NCBI GenBank assembly: GCA_963575745.1
Contig: CAUYUJ010018904.1
Location: 114,501-178,500 of the forward strand
Reading direction: 5' to 3'
From: Prorocentrum cordatum
Taxonomy: Eukaryota; Sar; Dinophyceae; Prorocentrales; Prorocentraceae
DNA: 64,000 nt
In this document: positions 41,901-48,690 of the stretch, one piece after another
Layout of the letters: the number at the start of each line of letters is the position of its first letter
How positions within the stretch are numbered: the first letter of the stretch is position 1
Notes under the pieces: model-generated
What the model was told of the DNA's origin: nothing
Database searches by the model: none
The model's input: only the letters and a program-made list of their open reading frames with translations
Translations under genes and position numbers: made by a program

Positions 41901-44900
41901 CGGCGGAGTCCGAAACGGCGAGCCACCATCTGATCCGCCCATAGGGACAAACCTCGCACCTCCAGCTTGCTGCGGAGGGCGTTGTGGTTGTGGTCCTAGG
42001 ATGCCTGGTGGCCCCGCAGGAGGGCGCAGGTTCCTTTGCTGTGCGTCTTGGATACCTGCATGCACCGCCCACGGGTCAGCACGATATAGCTGATCGGTCA
42101 GTCCAGAGACGTCGGCTGATGTCAAATGGCTGTTGAGAGCCTGGACCCATGACTGCTGGTCCGGCCTCCAAGGAGATGCTACCGTTGCTACTGGTGTGAC
42201 CACTTGTTGCCATGAACCGTCCGAGGTGTCTACCGCGGGTGTCCCCGCACCTGCGGGTGGCCCCGCTTCAGGCATGACCTCGTCCTCCTGGGCATTCATC
42301 ATGAGGACTGTCTGTGTGTCGTACGGTCGTGGAGCAACATCTTGCTCGGTCATGACCAAATTGAATGGACGACCGTCCGTCTTAGTCCAGCCCTTTAGGT
42401 ACATGGCGTGATCTTCCATTACACCCAGAGTTCTGTCACACATTTTAAGTGGCAGGTAGTCATCGGTGCGAATCCTGTCCGCGGGTTGGCCCCGCCTCCG
42501 CGACTTGTCATAAGCCAGCGGATTGCTCCAGGCTTCGCCGACCCGATATTTCGCAATGCTCACAATCTGGAGGATATGATCGGGCGGTATACGTCCGTCG
42601 TGGCCCCGTGTCATGACTATGTCATTTGCTGATCTCCATAGGGAGAAGCCACTGGACAGCATCTTGTTGATGCTGCAGAATATGAGCACCTCCGAGTCAG
42701 GACGGATGCCCGATTGAATCCTCGGGTCGCCCGGGAGGTAGGGGCAGCCGTGCACAAATTGGCGCCCCCCCTTCCTCTTAGGGTTGTCCTGTGCGAGGCA
42801 TGAAAGGCCATTAGCAAGAATGTCCTTGACATACTCCCACTGTGTCCCGTGGATGAAATATACTGGGTCGTCTGGTTCTTTCATCCATGTTGTGATCGGC
42901 TTGTACAGCGACTCGGGACAGTGGATGCCTGGACTGCTGTGGCCGTTCGTGGCTCTGATGAAGTACTGTGGCCTGCGTGCCTTTGGTCGAAACCTGGGAG
43001 GCAGCAGCATGCTGTCATCAACGCACTTCATCTGGAGCCTGCCCTTCTGCATGCCGTGATGGTCAATCATCTCACAGCAGTTTAGCAGCACCCAATACAC
43101 GTATGACGTGTGGGGCTTGCCCTTGATCAGCACCTCGTGCATTTCACGATAGCCTTTCCACTGATCATTTTCAGTCCAGTTTGTTAGCAGATCGTCAACG
43201 ACAACCCAGCCATCGTATGGATCGAAAGTGCTGATCTTTTCGAAGTGTCGGCTGAATCCGTCCTTCCAATATGGACTGTGTCGTAGGGCTGTAGAGAACC
43301 ATATTGACACCTTGGTCATCTGCCCTTCACGCGGCAAAGTCGGATCCATGCCGAACCTCTCCATGACCTTCAGGAGCTCTGCTTTATGCTGCGCAACGCG
43401 TAGTGGCGGCCTGTCTCGCAACATATTTCCCACGGTTTGTTGTTCACGTTCCCAGTCGTTGCGGCACTCGAAGTTACGACGAACAGGACAATTAATGACA
43501 TCGTATCGGTCCGTGTCGTCTGGAGTGACTCGTGGGTTTATGGTGCGCTTCGGGCCTTTGCCTTCAATGCCTTGCCAGTATTCGATGGCTCCCAAAGGGA
43601 TGTTCCTTAGAACAGACATTATTGGCTGCCCTTGTGCGGGTGGCCCCGCTAATGCAGCCGGCGGCGCTTTAACGAGTGGCCCCGCTAATGCAGCTGGCGC
43701 CGCTTTAATGGGTGGCCCTGCAGAACCTGCGGCTGACGAGGCAGCTCCTGCGGATGACTCCGCGCCAGGGTTCGGGTGACCTTCGTCAGCAGCTGCATCA
43801 TCGGTTAGTTTCTGTTGGTCGCCAAATTCTTTGAGGACTCTGAAGCGTTCTTCCCTTGAGAGAGTGCCTTCTGCGGGTGTCCCCGCTGCTACGGCTGGCG
43901 CCGCTTTAGCGGGTGGCCCCGCAGAGCCCTTGTCCTCCTTAGCCTTGGCGGCCGCTTCCGCCCGCACCGACCTCATCCCAGCTTCGGGCTTCGGCTGTGC
44001 TTTCATTCGTGCCGAACCTGGTCGTGGTGCAAGGCGCGGCTGATGCAGAGTTGGAGTCCAGTCACCTCGGAAAGCTGCCTTAGGCTTGTCGCGAACTTCG
44101 TCCTTGACATCGCCTTGGGTCGCCGGTGGCATCGGGGTCGATGGTCCAGCAAAAGCCTTCCTCCTCTCCGTCACGGACAGACCGGGAGGATCCACCGGCT
44201 CAGGGTCGTCCGTCTTGGCGATCCCTCTGGCCTTCGCCCGCCCCTGTGTGCCTTCGGGGCTCTTGGACGGGTGCCTTTTTGCCGGAGTCGGTGAAGACGA
44301 GGAGTCGGCTTCAGGTCTTGGAGGTGGTCTGCTGCCCCTGCCCGGTTGTGGACCAGGAGGGTCTCTAGGAGGGCCTTCTGGCTGGCCATGACCATGGATG
44401 ACCTGCCTCATCTGGTCGATGTCGGCAGTACCTTTTATGGCCAGCTTGTACTTGCCATTCTCATGGCGGTAGATTACCCTCGTGCAAAACCACTTCTGCG
44501 CCGAAGAGCTGTAGTACCAGCAGGCGCTTCCATCAGGGAATGGATTCTCTGAGCCGTCTTCCGCCGCCCATTCTTCATTCAGTTCGGTGTGGTCAGTGCC
44601 GGCGGCGGATCCAGCAGCAGATGCAACAGCTATCCAATCGTCTTCCGCGGACCCAGCGGCTGGCGCCGCGTCTGCGGGTGACCCCGCTTCTTTGCTGGAT
44701 CCTGCGGGTGACCCCGCCTCTTTATGGAATCGGCGGTTCCACTCTTTGAGGCGATGGTCATTGGGAAGCTGTACCCAATTTTCCCTGACGACGTTGGCCA
44801 CCTTTTCGGTCATAGGGACACGATCGGCTTCGGTGATGCGCTTTCCTCCTCCAGGGACCTCCTTATTAGGATCATGGACGTTGCCAGCGTCATCTCCATG

Positions 44901-47900
44901 AGACCAATTCCACGGGGTCTCACCGTGATGAGGGCTCCTGGAGGGGCGGTCCATCGGACACCTGCGCATGTGACCTTTGAAGGGCTCGCACTGACATACT
45001 TGTTTCCTGTATGTCTTGCGATCGTTGATGATCTCCTGTTTCTTAGCCCTTTTGTCCCAAGCCTCTGGCGTCTTGGTCTTGCCACCCTTGGTACGTATTA
45101 TCGCGCCAGTTTCGTCCCTTTTAGTGCAGTACTCCTTAGAATACCAGTGGCGAAGCGTGTCCATCGAGTAGCCGGGGTACCATTTGATGTACCAATCCGG
45201 CACATGCTGAGCGGATACTCCGACGGAGTGCTCAGTACTGTATGGATAGCCCGATTCATCATGTGTAGGGCGTCTGGGAGCTGAACGGCTCCTTCTGCGG
45301 GCTGGCCCCGCTGACGCACTACCGCGTGCCATTGGCCTTTGATCGTCATGCTCTGAGTCTCGGGGAGGCGACGGTCGTCTGTCCCTCTTGGCGTAGCGCA
45401 TGTCCTCCGAGTCCTCTGAGCTGTCCTGGACCATGAACACGTTTTGATACGGGCTTCTGAAGTACCCGATGTCGTTTAACTGCTCCATCGTGAGGTCGTT
45501 AATGTCCATTTGATCACAACCTTGCATGAATACATCCATAGACCAAGCGGGTGGCCCCGCTGTTGCGTCTGGCGTCTCTTCGGCGGGTGTCCCCGCTAGA
45601 GCTTGGAGTGCTGTCAGCATCTGAGATGCTGACATGTCCGAGTCCAAGTATGGACGTAGACGTGCAACTCCTGGGTGTGACAGCAGTTCGTTCATGGTTA
45701 TCTGCTGATGTGCTGGCGCACTCAGGAGTCGGATTGCTTCTGAGACCTGCTCTTGGAGCATGTCCTTATAATCTTCTTCGGCTTCTTCGGAGTCGGAATA
45801 CGCGGGATGACCCCGCATTTCGTCATCGGCGTCTCCCGCCTCCGAACCAGCCCACGAAGGATTTGGCAGCAACGGCGTGCCAATTACTTGCGGGGCCAGC
45901 ACGGCGGTGAGTTCTTCCTCTGTTGCCGGGACGGTCTCGGCTTCGGAGACCTCGTCGCCGGCGGGTGGCCCCGCTGGAAGACCGAACCAAGCATTGTACG
46001 CGACCTCGTCGACCTCGTCCCAGCCGTGGAACTCGTCGAAGAGGGTCACTGCGTAGTCTTCCAGGGCTACGGTTGCTTCAGCGTAGCGGGCCATCACGTA
46101 ATACGTGGAGGAGCCCGCAGCGGGAGCCGCTTCTGGATTGACGTAAAACTCGTAGTCAATGTAATCTATGTCATCCATAAAAGAATTTTGAGCCAAATGT
46201 ACGGATCCCTTTCCTTTCCCCTTCGGGCATTGATCGCGCAAATGCTCTGTGCTACCGCATGTATGACACTTCATAGTATTACCAGAAGCGTCCCTAGGGT
46301 TGCCCCTCCGCCCTTTTCCCTTACCGGAGGTCCGCCTGTGACCCCGACCTTTGCCTCCGATAAGAACTTCTTCAAAAGCCATATCAGTTAAGGACGTGAG
46401 GAAAGCAGTAATACCCCTACCATGCATACGGCGTCTGCGACCCCCTTTGCCACGACCCTTTCCAAATCGTTTGAAATGTCGGCGTACTGCACGTCTCACC
46501 TTTCTGACTGGTTTCTTCATAAAGCGCCTCCAACGGCGTTTTGATTTGCGATAAGCCATAAAAGCGGCTTCCGCTCTTTGTTGTTCAGAGAGGTGAGTGT
46601 CATCCGCTGGGTAGTCATTACCAGCAGAGACTATTCCATTGTGCTCATCGTCAGATGAGGTATCTGTGTCAGTGCCAGATTCAAACGGTGAGGGTGGCTG
46701 AGACCCTTGAGCGGATGACTCCGCTTGGCCCCAGAGGGTTGTGCCCGAGGGCGGGCTTGCAGTGTAGGCGGCGCCTGGCGAGTAGTTCGACCAGGCGTTC
46801 GCCTCAGCTGCCTCTGCTGATGCCTGGCCAGTCTGCCCTAAAAGGGCAGTGGCCTCGTTGGGCATATCGGCTGGGTCAGCCCAGGGATTTGGCTCGCCAG
46901 GACCAGCGGGTGACCCCGCAGTCGTGGCGTAGACACCTGCATGTGAGTGGTGCCCTGTGAAGATACCCGCTATGTTGCCAGGAGAGCGCTCGGCAACATG
47001 TCCGTAGTTCCTCATCCTGGTCAGCAGCCTGTCATAGTCTGCTTGTGTTCGGGGCATCTGATGATTGAAGGGCTCAAGCAGGTGTTGGGCTCGTGACGCG
47101 CCAACGCCTAACGCTCTGAAGAGAATCAGCGTTAGGATCTGAAAGTTGGGGATGACAAAGCCAACAGAGTTAGCCTCGTCACGGGCCATCTCGAACCGAG
47201 CTAACACTGAGTCGATTCGCTCGCCCCTTTCGACGCGAAAGTCGATAAGGGCAGTGCCAGAGTTGAGCTGGCGCTCATCTTCCAGATTTTCAAATTTGGT
47301 GCTCAGTAAGTACAGTATATATGTTACTGCATCCGTTGGCTGTCCATTGACAGTTACACCATAATTGATGATCTGGGAGGGGACCTGCATGGCGATACGA
47401 CGAGCCAGACCTTGAAGGCCTCGTTGTAGTGCTGCAGCTTGTTGTGGTGGTGTCATATTGCCACTCGTTACGTTTAACCATGCATGTACTTCGCGAACGT
47501 ATTCGCGAAAAGGCGTAGTACCGGCAGGGTCCCATGAAGGGCCAGTAGTACGCGTGTCGTCCATCCCCTGCCGCATGTATCCCACAGCACATCCCATTAT
47601 TACCCACAGAATGCCGAATATAGTTATCTTGATCCAATGCATGTGCATTTCGGCTTCGGTGATTGGTTTAGGCTGTGGTTTGTCAGGCTCTGGCGTAGTA
47701 GCCGTGAGGCGCCTGACTGGCACGGGATGCAGGTGGCCCCGCTGCGGGTAGCCCCGCAGGGTGACCACGTTCTCGATCGAGTTGCCGATTGGCATCTGGT
47801 GGAAGTCGGGAGTGAAGTAGCGCAGTGAAGTAGGAGAGAGCGTCTCGAGTTCGCGGGTTGCCCCGCTAGCTCGATCGCGGACTGGCTCCGCTCCTCGCAG

Positions 47901-48152
47901 AGCCGGCGCAACATGGTATTCCACCGTAGTAGTAGTCCACCAAGTTGTGCCGTGGATTACAGGAATCAGAGCGAGAGCCAGCCACACGAGAGTGTAGCCA
48001 GCTCCGCTACCAAGTCGAAAACAAGCTGGTAAGCTTAGGTATGTGTTACGCTTTAAGCGTTGCCATATCCCAGGCTTTGGCTCATATCGCATGAGCAAGA
48101 GTGCGAGACGAAGCATGGGATCTGGAGTAAAGGATAGGATGGGCATCGTCAA
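38910..48152 (-). CDS. Copia Gag-protease polyprotein with Tpt1-like and RING domains
   Basis: 3080 residues, the structural side of the element. The ATG lies inside the 5' LTR, and the frame runs through the primer binding site. Residues 53-67 and 173-193 are hydrophobic, membrane-like segments. 215-385: helical CA-like Gag region. 629-642: CCHC knuckle (CHTCGSTEHLRDQC). About 1205-1252: small aromatic-rich domain (SACWYYSSSAQKWFCTRVIY). About 1595-1885: Tpt1/KptA-like RNA 2'-phosphotransferase. 2412-2462: RING-H2 (CPIC...CGHFFHDIC...CAVC). About 2730-2860: aspartic protease with MLDIGSNVNIIG, Asp2741. Linkers are Ala/Gly/Pro-rich and coincide with the palindromic inserts (AGPPA, AGTPA). A usual copia Gag is only a few hundred residues. 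No lesion was found. Confidence 0.9.
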   Translation of the reverse strand: MTMPILSFTPDPMLRLALLLMRYEPKPGIWQRLKRNTYLSLPACFRLGSGAGYTLVWLALALIPVIHGTTWWTTTTVEYHVAPALRGAEPVRDRASGATRELETLSPTSLRYFTPDFHQMPIGNSIENVVTLRGYPQRGHLHPVPVRRLTATTPEPDKPQPKPITEAEMHMHWIKITIFGILWVIMGCAVGYMRQGMDDTRTTGPSWDPAGTTPFREYVREVHAWLNVTSGNMTPPQQAAALQRGLQGLARRIAMQVPSQIINYGVTVNGQPTDAVTYILYLLSTKFENLEDERQLNSGTALIDFRVERGERIDSVLARFEMARDEANSVGFVIPNFQILTLILFRALGVGASRAQHLLEPFNHQMPRTQADYDRLLTRMRNYGHVAERSPGNIAGIFTGHHSHAGVYATTAGSPAGPGEPNPWADPADMPNEATALLGQTGQASAEAAEANAWSNYSPGAAYTASPPSGTTLWGQAESSAQGSQPPSPFESGTDTDTSSDDEHNGIVSAGNDYPADDTHLSEQQRAEAAFMAYRKSKRRWRRFMKKPVRKVRRAVRRHFKRFGKGRGKGGRRRRMHGRGITAFLTSLTDMAFEEVLIGGKGRGHRRTSGKGKGRRGNPRDASGNTMKCHTCGSTEHLRDQCPKGKGKGSVHLAQNSFMDDIDYIDYEFYVNPEAAPAAGSSTYYVMARYAEATVALEDYAVTLFDEFHGWDEVDEVAYNAWFGLPAGPPAGDEVSEAETVPATEEELTAVLAPQVIGTPLLPNPSWAGSEAGDADDEMRGHPAYSDSEEAEEDYKDMLQEQVSEAIRLLSAPAHQQITMNELLSHPGVARLRPYLDSDMSASQMLTALQALAGTPAEETPDATAGPPAWSMDVFMQGCDQMDINDLTMEQLNDIGYFRSPYQNVFMVQDSSEDSEDMRYAKRDRRPSPPRDSEHDDQRPMARGSASAGPARRRSRSAPRRPTHDESGYPYSTEHSVGVSAQHVPDWYIKWYPGYSMDTLRHWYSKEYCTKRDETGAIIRTKGGKTKTPEAWDKRAKKQEIINDRKTYRKQVCQCEPFKGHMRRCPMDRPSRSPHHGETPWNWSHGDDAGNVHDPNKEVPGGGKRITEADRVPMTEKVANVVRENWVQLPNDHRLKEWNRRFHKEAGSPAGSSKEAGSPADAAPAAGSAEDDWIAVASAAGSAAGTDHTELNEEWAAEDGSENPFPDGSACWYYSSSAQKWFCTRVIYRHENGKYKLAIKGTADIDQMRQVIHGHGQPEGPPRDPPGPQPGRGSRPPPRPEADSSSSPTPAKRHPSKSPEGTQGRAKARGIAKTDDPEPVDPPGLSVTERRKAFAGPSTPMPPATQGDVKDEVRDKPKAAFRGDWTPTLHQPRLAPRPGSARMKAQPKPEAGMRSVRAEAAAKAKEDKGSAGPPAKAAPAVAAGTPAEGTLSREERFRVLKEFGDQQKLTDDAAADEGHPNPGAESSAGAASSAAGSAGPPIKAAPAALAGPLVKAPPAALAGPPAQGQPIMSVLRNIPLGAIEYWQGIEGKGPKRTINPRVTPDDTDRYDVINCPVRRNFECRNDWEREQQTVGNMLRDRPPLRVAQHKAELLKVMERFGMDPTLPREGQMTKVSIWFSTALRHSPYWKDGFSRHFEKISTFDPYDGWVVVDDLLTNWTENDQWKGYREMHEVLIKGKPHTSYVYWVLLNCCEMIDHHGMQKGRLQMKCVDDSMLLPPRFRPKARRPQYFIRATNGHSSPGIHCPESLYKPITTWMKEPDDPVYFIHGTQWEYVKDILANGLSCLAQDNPKRKGGRQFVHGCPYLPGDPRIQSGIRPDSEVLIFCSINKMLSSGFSLWRSANDIVMTRGHDGRIPPDHILQIVSIAKYRVGEAWSNPLAYDKSRRRGQPADRIRTDDYLPLKMCDRTLGVMEDHAMYLKGWTKTDGRPFNLVMTEQDVAPRPYDTQTVLMMNAQEDEVMPEAGPPAGAGTPAVDTSDGSWQQVVTPVATVASPWRPDQQSWVQALNSHLTSADVSGLTDQLYRADPWAVHAGIQDAQQRNLRPPAGPPGILGPQPQRPPQQAGGARFVPMGGSDGGSPFRTPPSETSENSLWQRLQAIRGNPALAAALQATTPFGTPRGSEGGVAAGTPAERTPAESLAHAGPPADGQQGSDYERRAANLRAQATFLQQQADRVPSLLRNRNIDVTNHGDFRPLWSWTSEDAPNADPTNPYRQVFIPGIASHPIYGWDNHGPAEAQAMDAPMYPEYYAQMNNTPMIAGPPANEYTRNLANEMFRLQFTRAVDAQSMPHYAYMPTPTDPETVVQPAGLAVPAAMGSVPDYIRDVHDTQQAILASRQQARDNARLRQQRAIQRRIERENQAGTPADAGPPAERTDRRPPPTPYREGETTFERQARTRPDVPAPVISDYNFTQCPICMDTYEMGTTVWRLACGHFFHDICWDRVAQQHVRNQRPGAPNEAPCAVCRGPGIITAHFPYAGQRDAESEQARQQERYVADAREMRRLREAVEALEARAAHSAEPSARAPAAQESPWPAPEQGIQMPILPTLRAQEPPAAGPPAEAAPAAKAGPPANGPPNPGFLRAMEANIRRSGRSGGGTRRPTGSSRTSRVASPVSARSRASAESAEAAQFHTTFMIDTKGLTYARDNTDTLPPGGEWMSTLSANYWVLEQEPITVEERRQYEQMWCTELTMSQWVLEQRLLKGTLGSQITYHTDDHGTMALAARNGTFFPDEDGLPCISFMLDIGSNVNIIGANTARTFQEAMARYNHRPAICTLSKTLYINGVGEGAAICRKMGNFKIGVQYANEASPRIEEYASNIAEGSGANLPAIWGLGAMEARDTIIVLKPGYQKVIFPSGDYTLKLGRGAKVLRAKKTPSGHLAIPCGLYDGAKSQTVTNTFTIRSSRDGYTETENEEDPVSAGPPAGVSAGPPAGVSAGPPAETTAGQPATGQSMTVTTDTYIVEPYLDKQLLEDTTRLIVDRTLNSWWEGQQCPEGTWPHMKDALKSKIFWAVQEAVNKWTPENQAGPPATPPPPPSYTGGGSSDSAGPTRVEIVSVAAPATPAEPSANSMPPSQTATWSHDRR
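40760..40919 (-). other. Domain: RING-H2 finger in Gag polyprotein
   Basis: Residues 2412-2462: CPICMDTYEMG, WRLACGHFFHDICWD, APCAVCRG, i.e. C-x2-C...C-x-H-x2-H-x2-C...C-x2-C. RING-H2 fingers usually recruit ubiquitin-conjugating enzymes. The finger lies about 280 residues before the protease, in a region rich in AGPPA inserts. Confidence 0.8.
42500..43370 (-). other. Domain: Tpt1/KptA-like RNA 2'-phosphotransferase in Gag polyprotein
   Basis: Tpt1 removes the 2'-phosphate from spliced RNA using NAD+. The N-lobe reads VSIWFSTALRHSPYW (Arg1624-His1625), then DGWVVVDDLL, then KGRLQM. FIRATNGHS carries Arg1733 and His1738, where the family has IRAxQGHS. The C-lobe reads YFIHGTQWEYVKDILANGL (His1768), FVHG, SGIRPDSEVLIF (Arg1817) and ANDIVMTRG...IPP, where the family has NGVxLTxxVPP. 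The order, spacing and Arg-His-Arg-Arg tetrad match the known family. Insertions make it longer than the usual ~200-230 residues. I see no disabling change. Confidence 0.8.
47998..48012 (-). promoter_or_regulatory. Primer binding site, Met-tRNA type
   Basis: TGGTAGCGGAGCTGG on the minus strand begins one base inside the 5' LTR. TGGTA matches the complement of an initiator-Met tRNA 3' end (TACCA), the usual copia primer. The site is translated as part of Gag (Gly-Ser-Gly-Ala). Confidence 0.75.
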
Positions 48153-48298
48153 TGGAAAAGGTATTTTCCGATCTCTGATGCAAGTCGTGCGCCTCAGTGA
48201 GGCACAGTCATATATCTGGCCGGGCCCGGCTTGAGCCAGGCACGGCAGCGGTACATGCTCGATTTATACCTCGCCTTTAACCTTCTCCGTTTAAAGTC
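48014..48298 (-). repeat. 5' LTR (285 bp), contains Gag start codon
   Basis: Identical to 31922-32206. A TATAAAT sits at 48262-48268 on the sense strand, 110 nt before the Gag ATG at 48152. Roughly 46 Gag codons lie in the LTR. The GCCGGGCCCGGC palindrome (48219-48230) and the GCCTCA-G-TGAGGC hairpin (48191-48203) lie between the TATA-like box and the ATG. Confidence 0.92.
48262..48268 (-). promoter_or_regulatory. TATA-like box of the LTR promoter
   Basis: GAGGTATAAATCGAG in the sense strand, 110 nt upstream of the Gag ATG. Dinoflagellate host promoters are generally reported to lack canonical TATA boxes, so this may reflect the element's own promoter. Prediction from sequence only. Confidence 0.4.
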
Positions 48299-48303
48299 TT
48301 CCA
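48299..48303. repeat. Target-site duplication, right (TTCCA)
   Basis: Matches 31917-31921. Confidence 0.8.
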
Positions 48304-48690
48304 ACATGCTCGAGGAGGCCCCAAGACTCCAAGATGGGCTCAAGAAGCCACGAAGCCTCCCACGAGGCCCAAATCCTTCAGACACCAGAGGAGCATACCT
48401 TGTCGCTGCCGACACTGGCCTCAAGACTGCCCAGGAGTGCCCCAAGAGTCGACTTTGGGGCTCACGAGGGGCAGGGAGGCCGGAGGACCTCTTTTCTTTG
48501 ATCGAGATCCTCCACGAGGCGCCTAAGAGGCCCCAAGCGGACCCCAAGGCGCCTCAAGACGCCCCCAGGACCGCCAAGAAGCCCCCAAAACGCCCCAAGA
48601 GGCCTCCAAGAAGAGACCAAGAGGTATCCCAAGCGACTCCGAGAAGCATCGAAGAGGCACCGGGCCCTTCTGCTCACCCTCCTTCTTCTC
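48304..48690. repeat. Repeat family D (insertion host of the copia element)
   Basis: CCCAAGACTCCAAGATGGGC, GAGGCCCCAAGCGGACCCCA, AAGAGGCCTCCAAGAAGAG-type words. The left flank at 31800-31916 is the same family (AGAGGGCCCAGCATGGCTCC, CAGACAGCCCAGGAGCACC). Confidence 0.75.

Larger units (their letters stand above)
32349..47891. repeat. Scattered 14-15 nt hairpins GCGGN-(loop)-N'CCGC, about 44 copies
   Basis: Clear perfect-stem copies include 32349, 34975, 36382, 36400, 36418, 36436, 37531, 37771, 37786, 38962, 39076, 39319, 39343, 39367, 39391, 40444, 40462, 40480, 40591, 41044, 41062, 41716, 41761, 42235, 42253, 43636, 43750, 43873, 43909, 44656, 44674, 44704, 45547, 45583, 45961, 46711, 46906, 47744 and 47853. 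One-base-longer forms start at 39012, 42481, 45297, 45802 and 47877. Most are GCGGG-TGGC-CCCGC. The closing pair also appears as C-G (GCGGC-TGGC-GCCGC) and A-T (GCGGA-TGAC-TCCGC). Loops are mostly TNNC. Degenerate copies (for example 32869, 41369, 43891) are additional. All lie in coding sequence, encoding AGPPA, AGTPA, AESSA, AAPAA, SGATR or RGYPQ according to codon phase. I noticed no perfect copy outside the element. Confidence 0.85.
31922..48298 (-). mobile_element. Giant copia-type LTR retrotransposon, 16.4 kb, apparently intact
   Basis: Bounded by identical 285-bp LTRs and a 5-bp TTCCA duplication, transcribed on the minus strand. Domain order: Gag, aspartic protease, (readthrough TGA), methyltransferase-like, integrase, RT, RNase H. 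Integrase before RT identifies copia/Ty1. At 16.4 kb it is about three times a normal copia element; the excess is protein-coding. Extra modules are a Tpt1/KptA-like domain, a RING finger, methyltransferase-like domains and about 44 palindromic inserts. Identical LTRs, a clean TSD and no frameshift mean a young and possibly active copy. The flanks are family-D repeat on both sides, so it inserted into that repeat. Confidence 0.93.

Noticed and set aside
32310-48152. Possible giant virus or integrated viral origin of the long ORFs
   Set aside because: Identical LTRs, TSD, tRNA primer site and the INT-RT-RNase H order identify a copia LTR retrotransposon; no envelope or capsid gene of viral type was seen.
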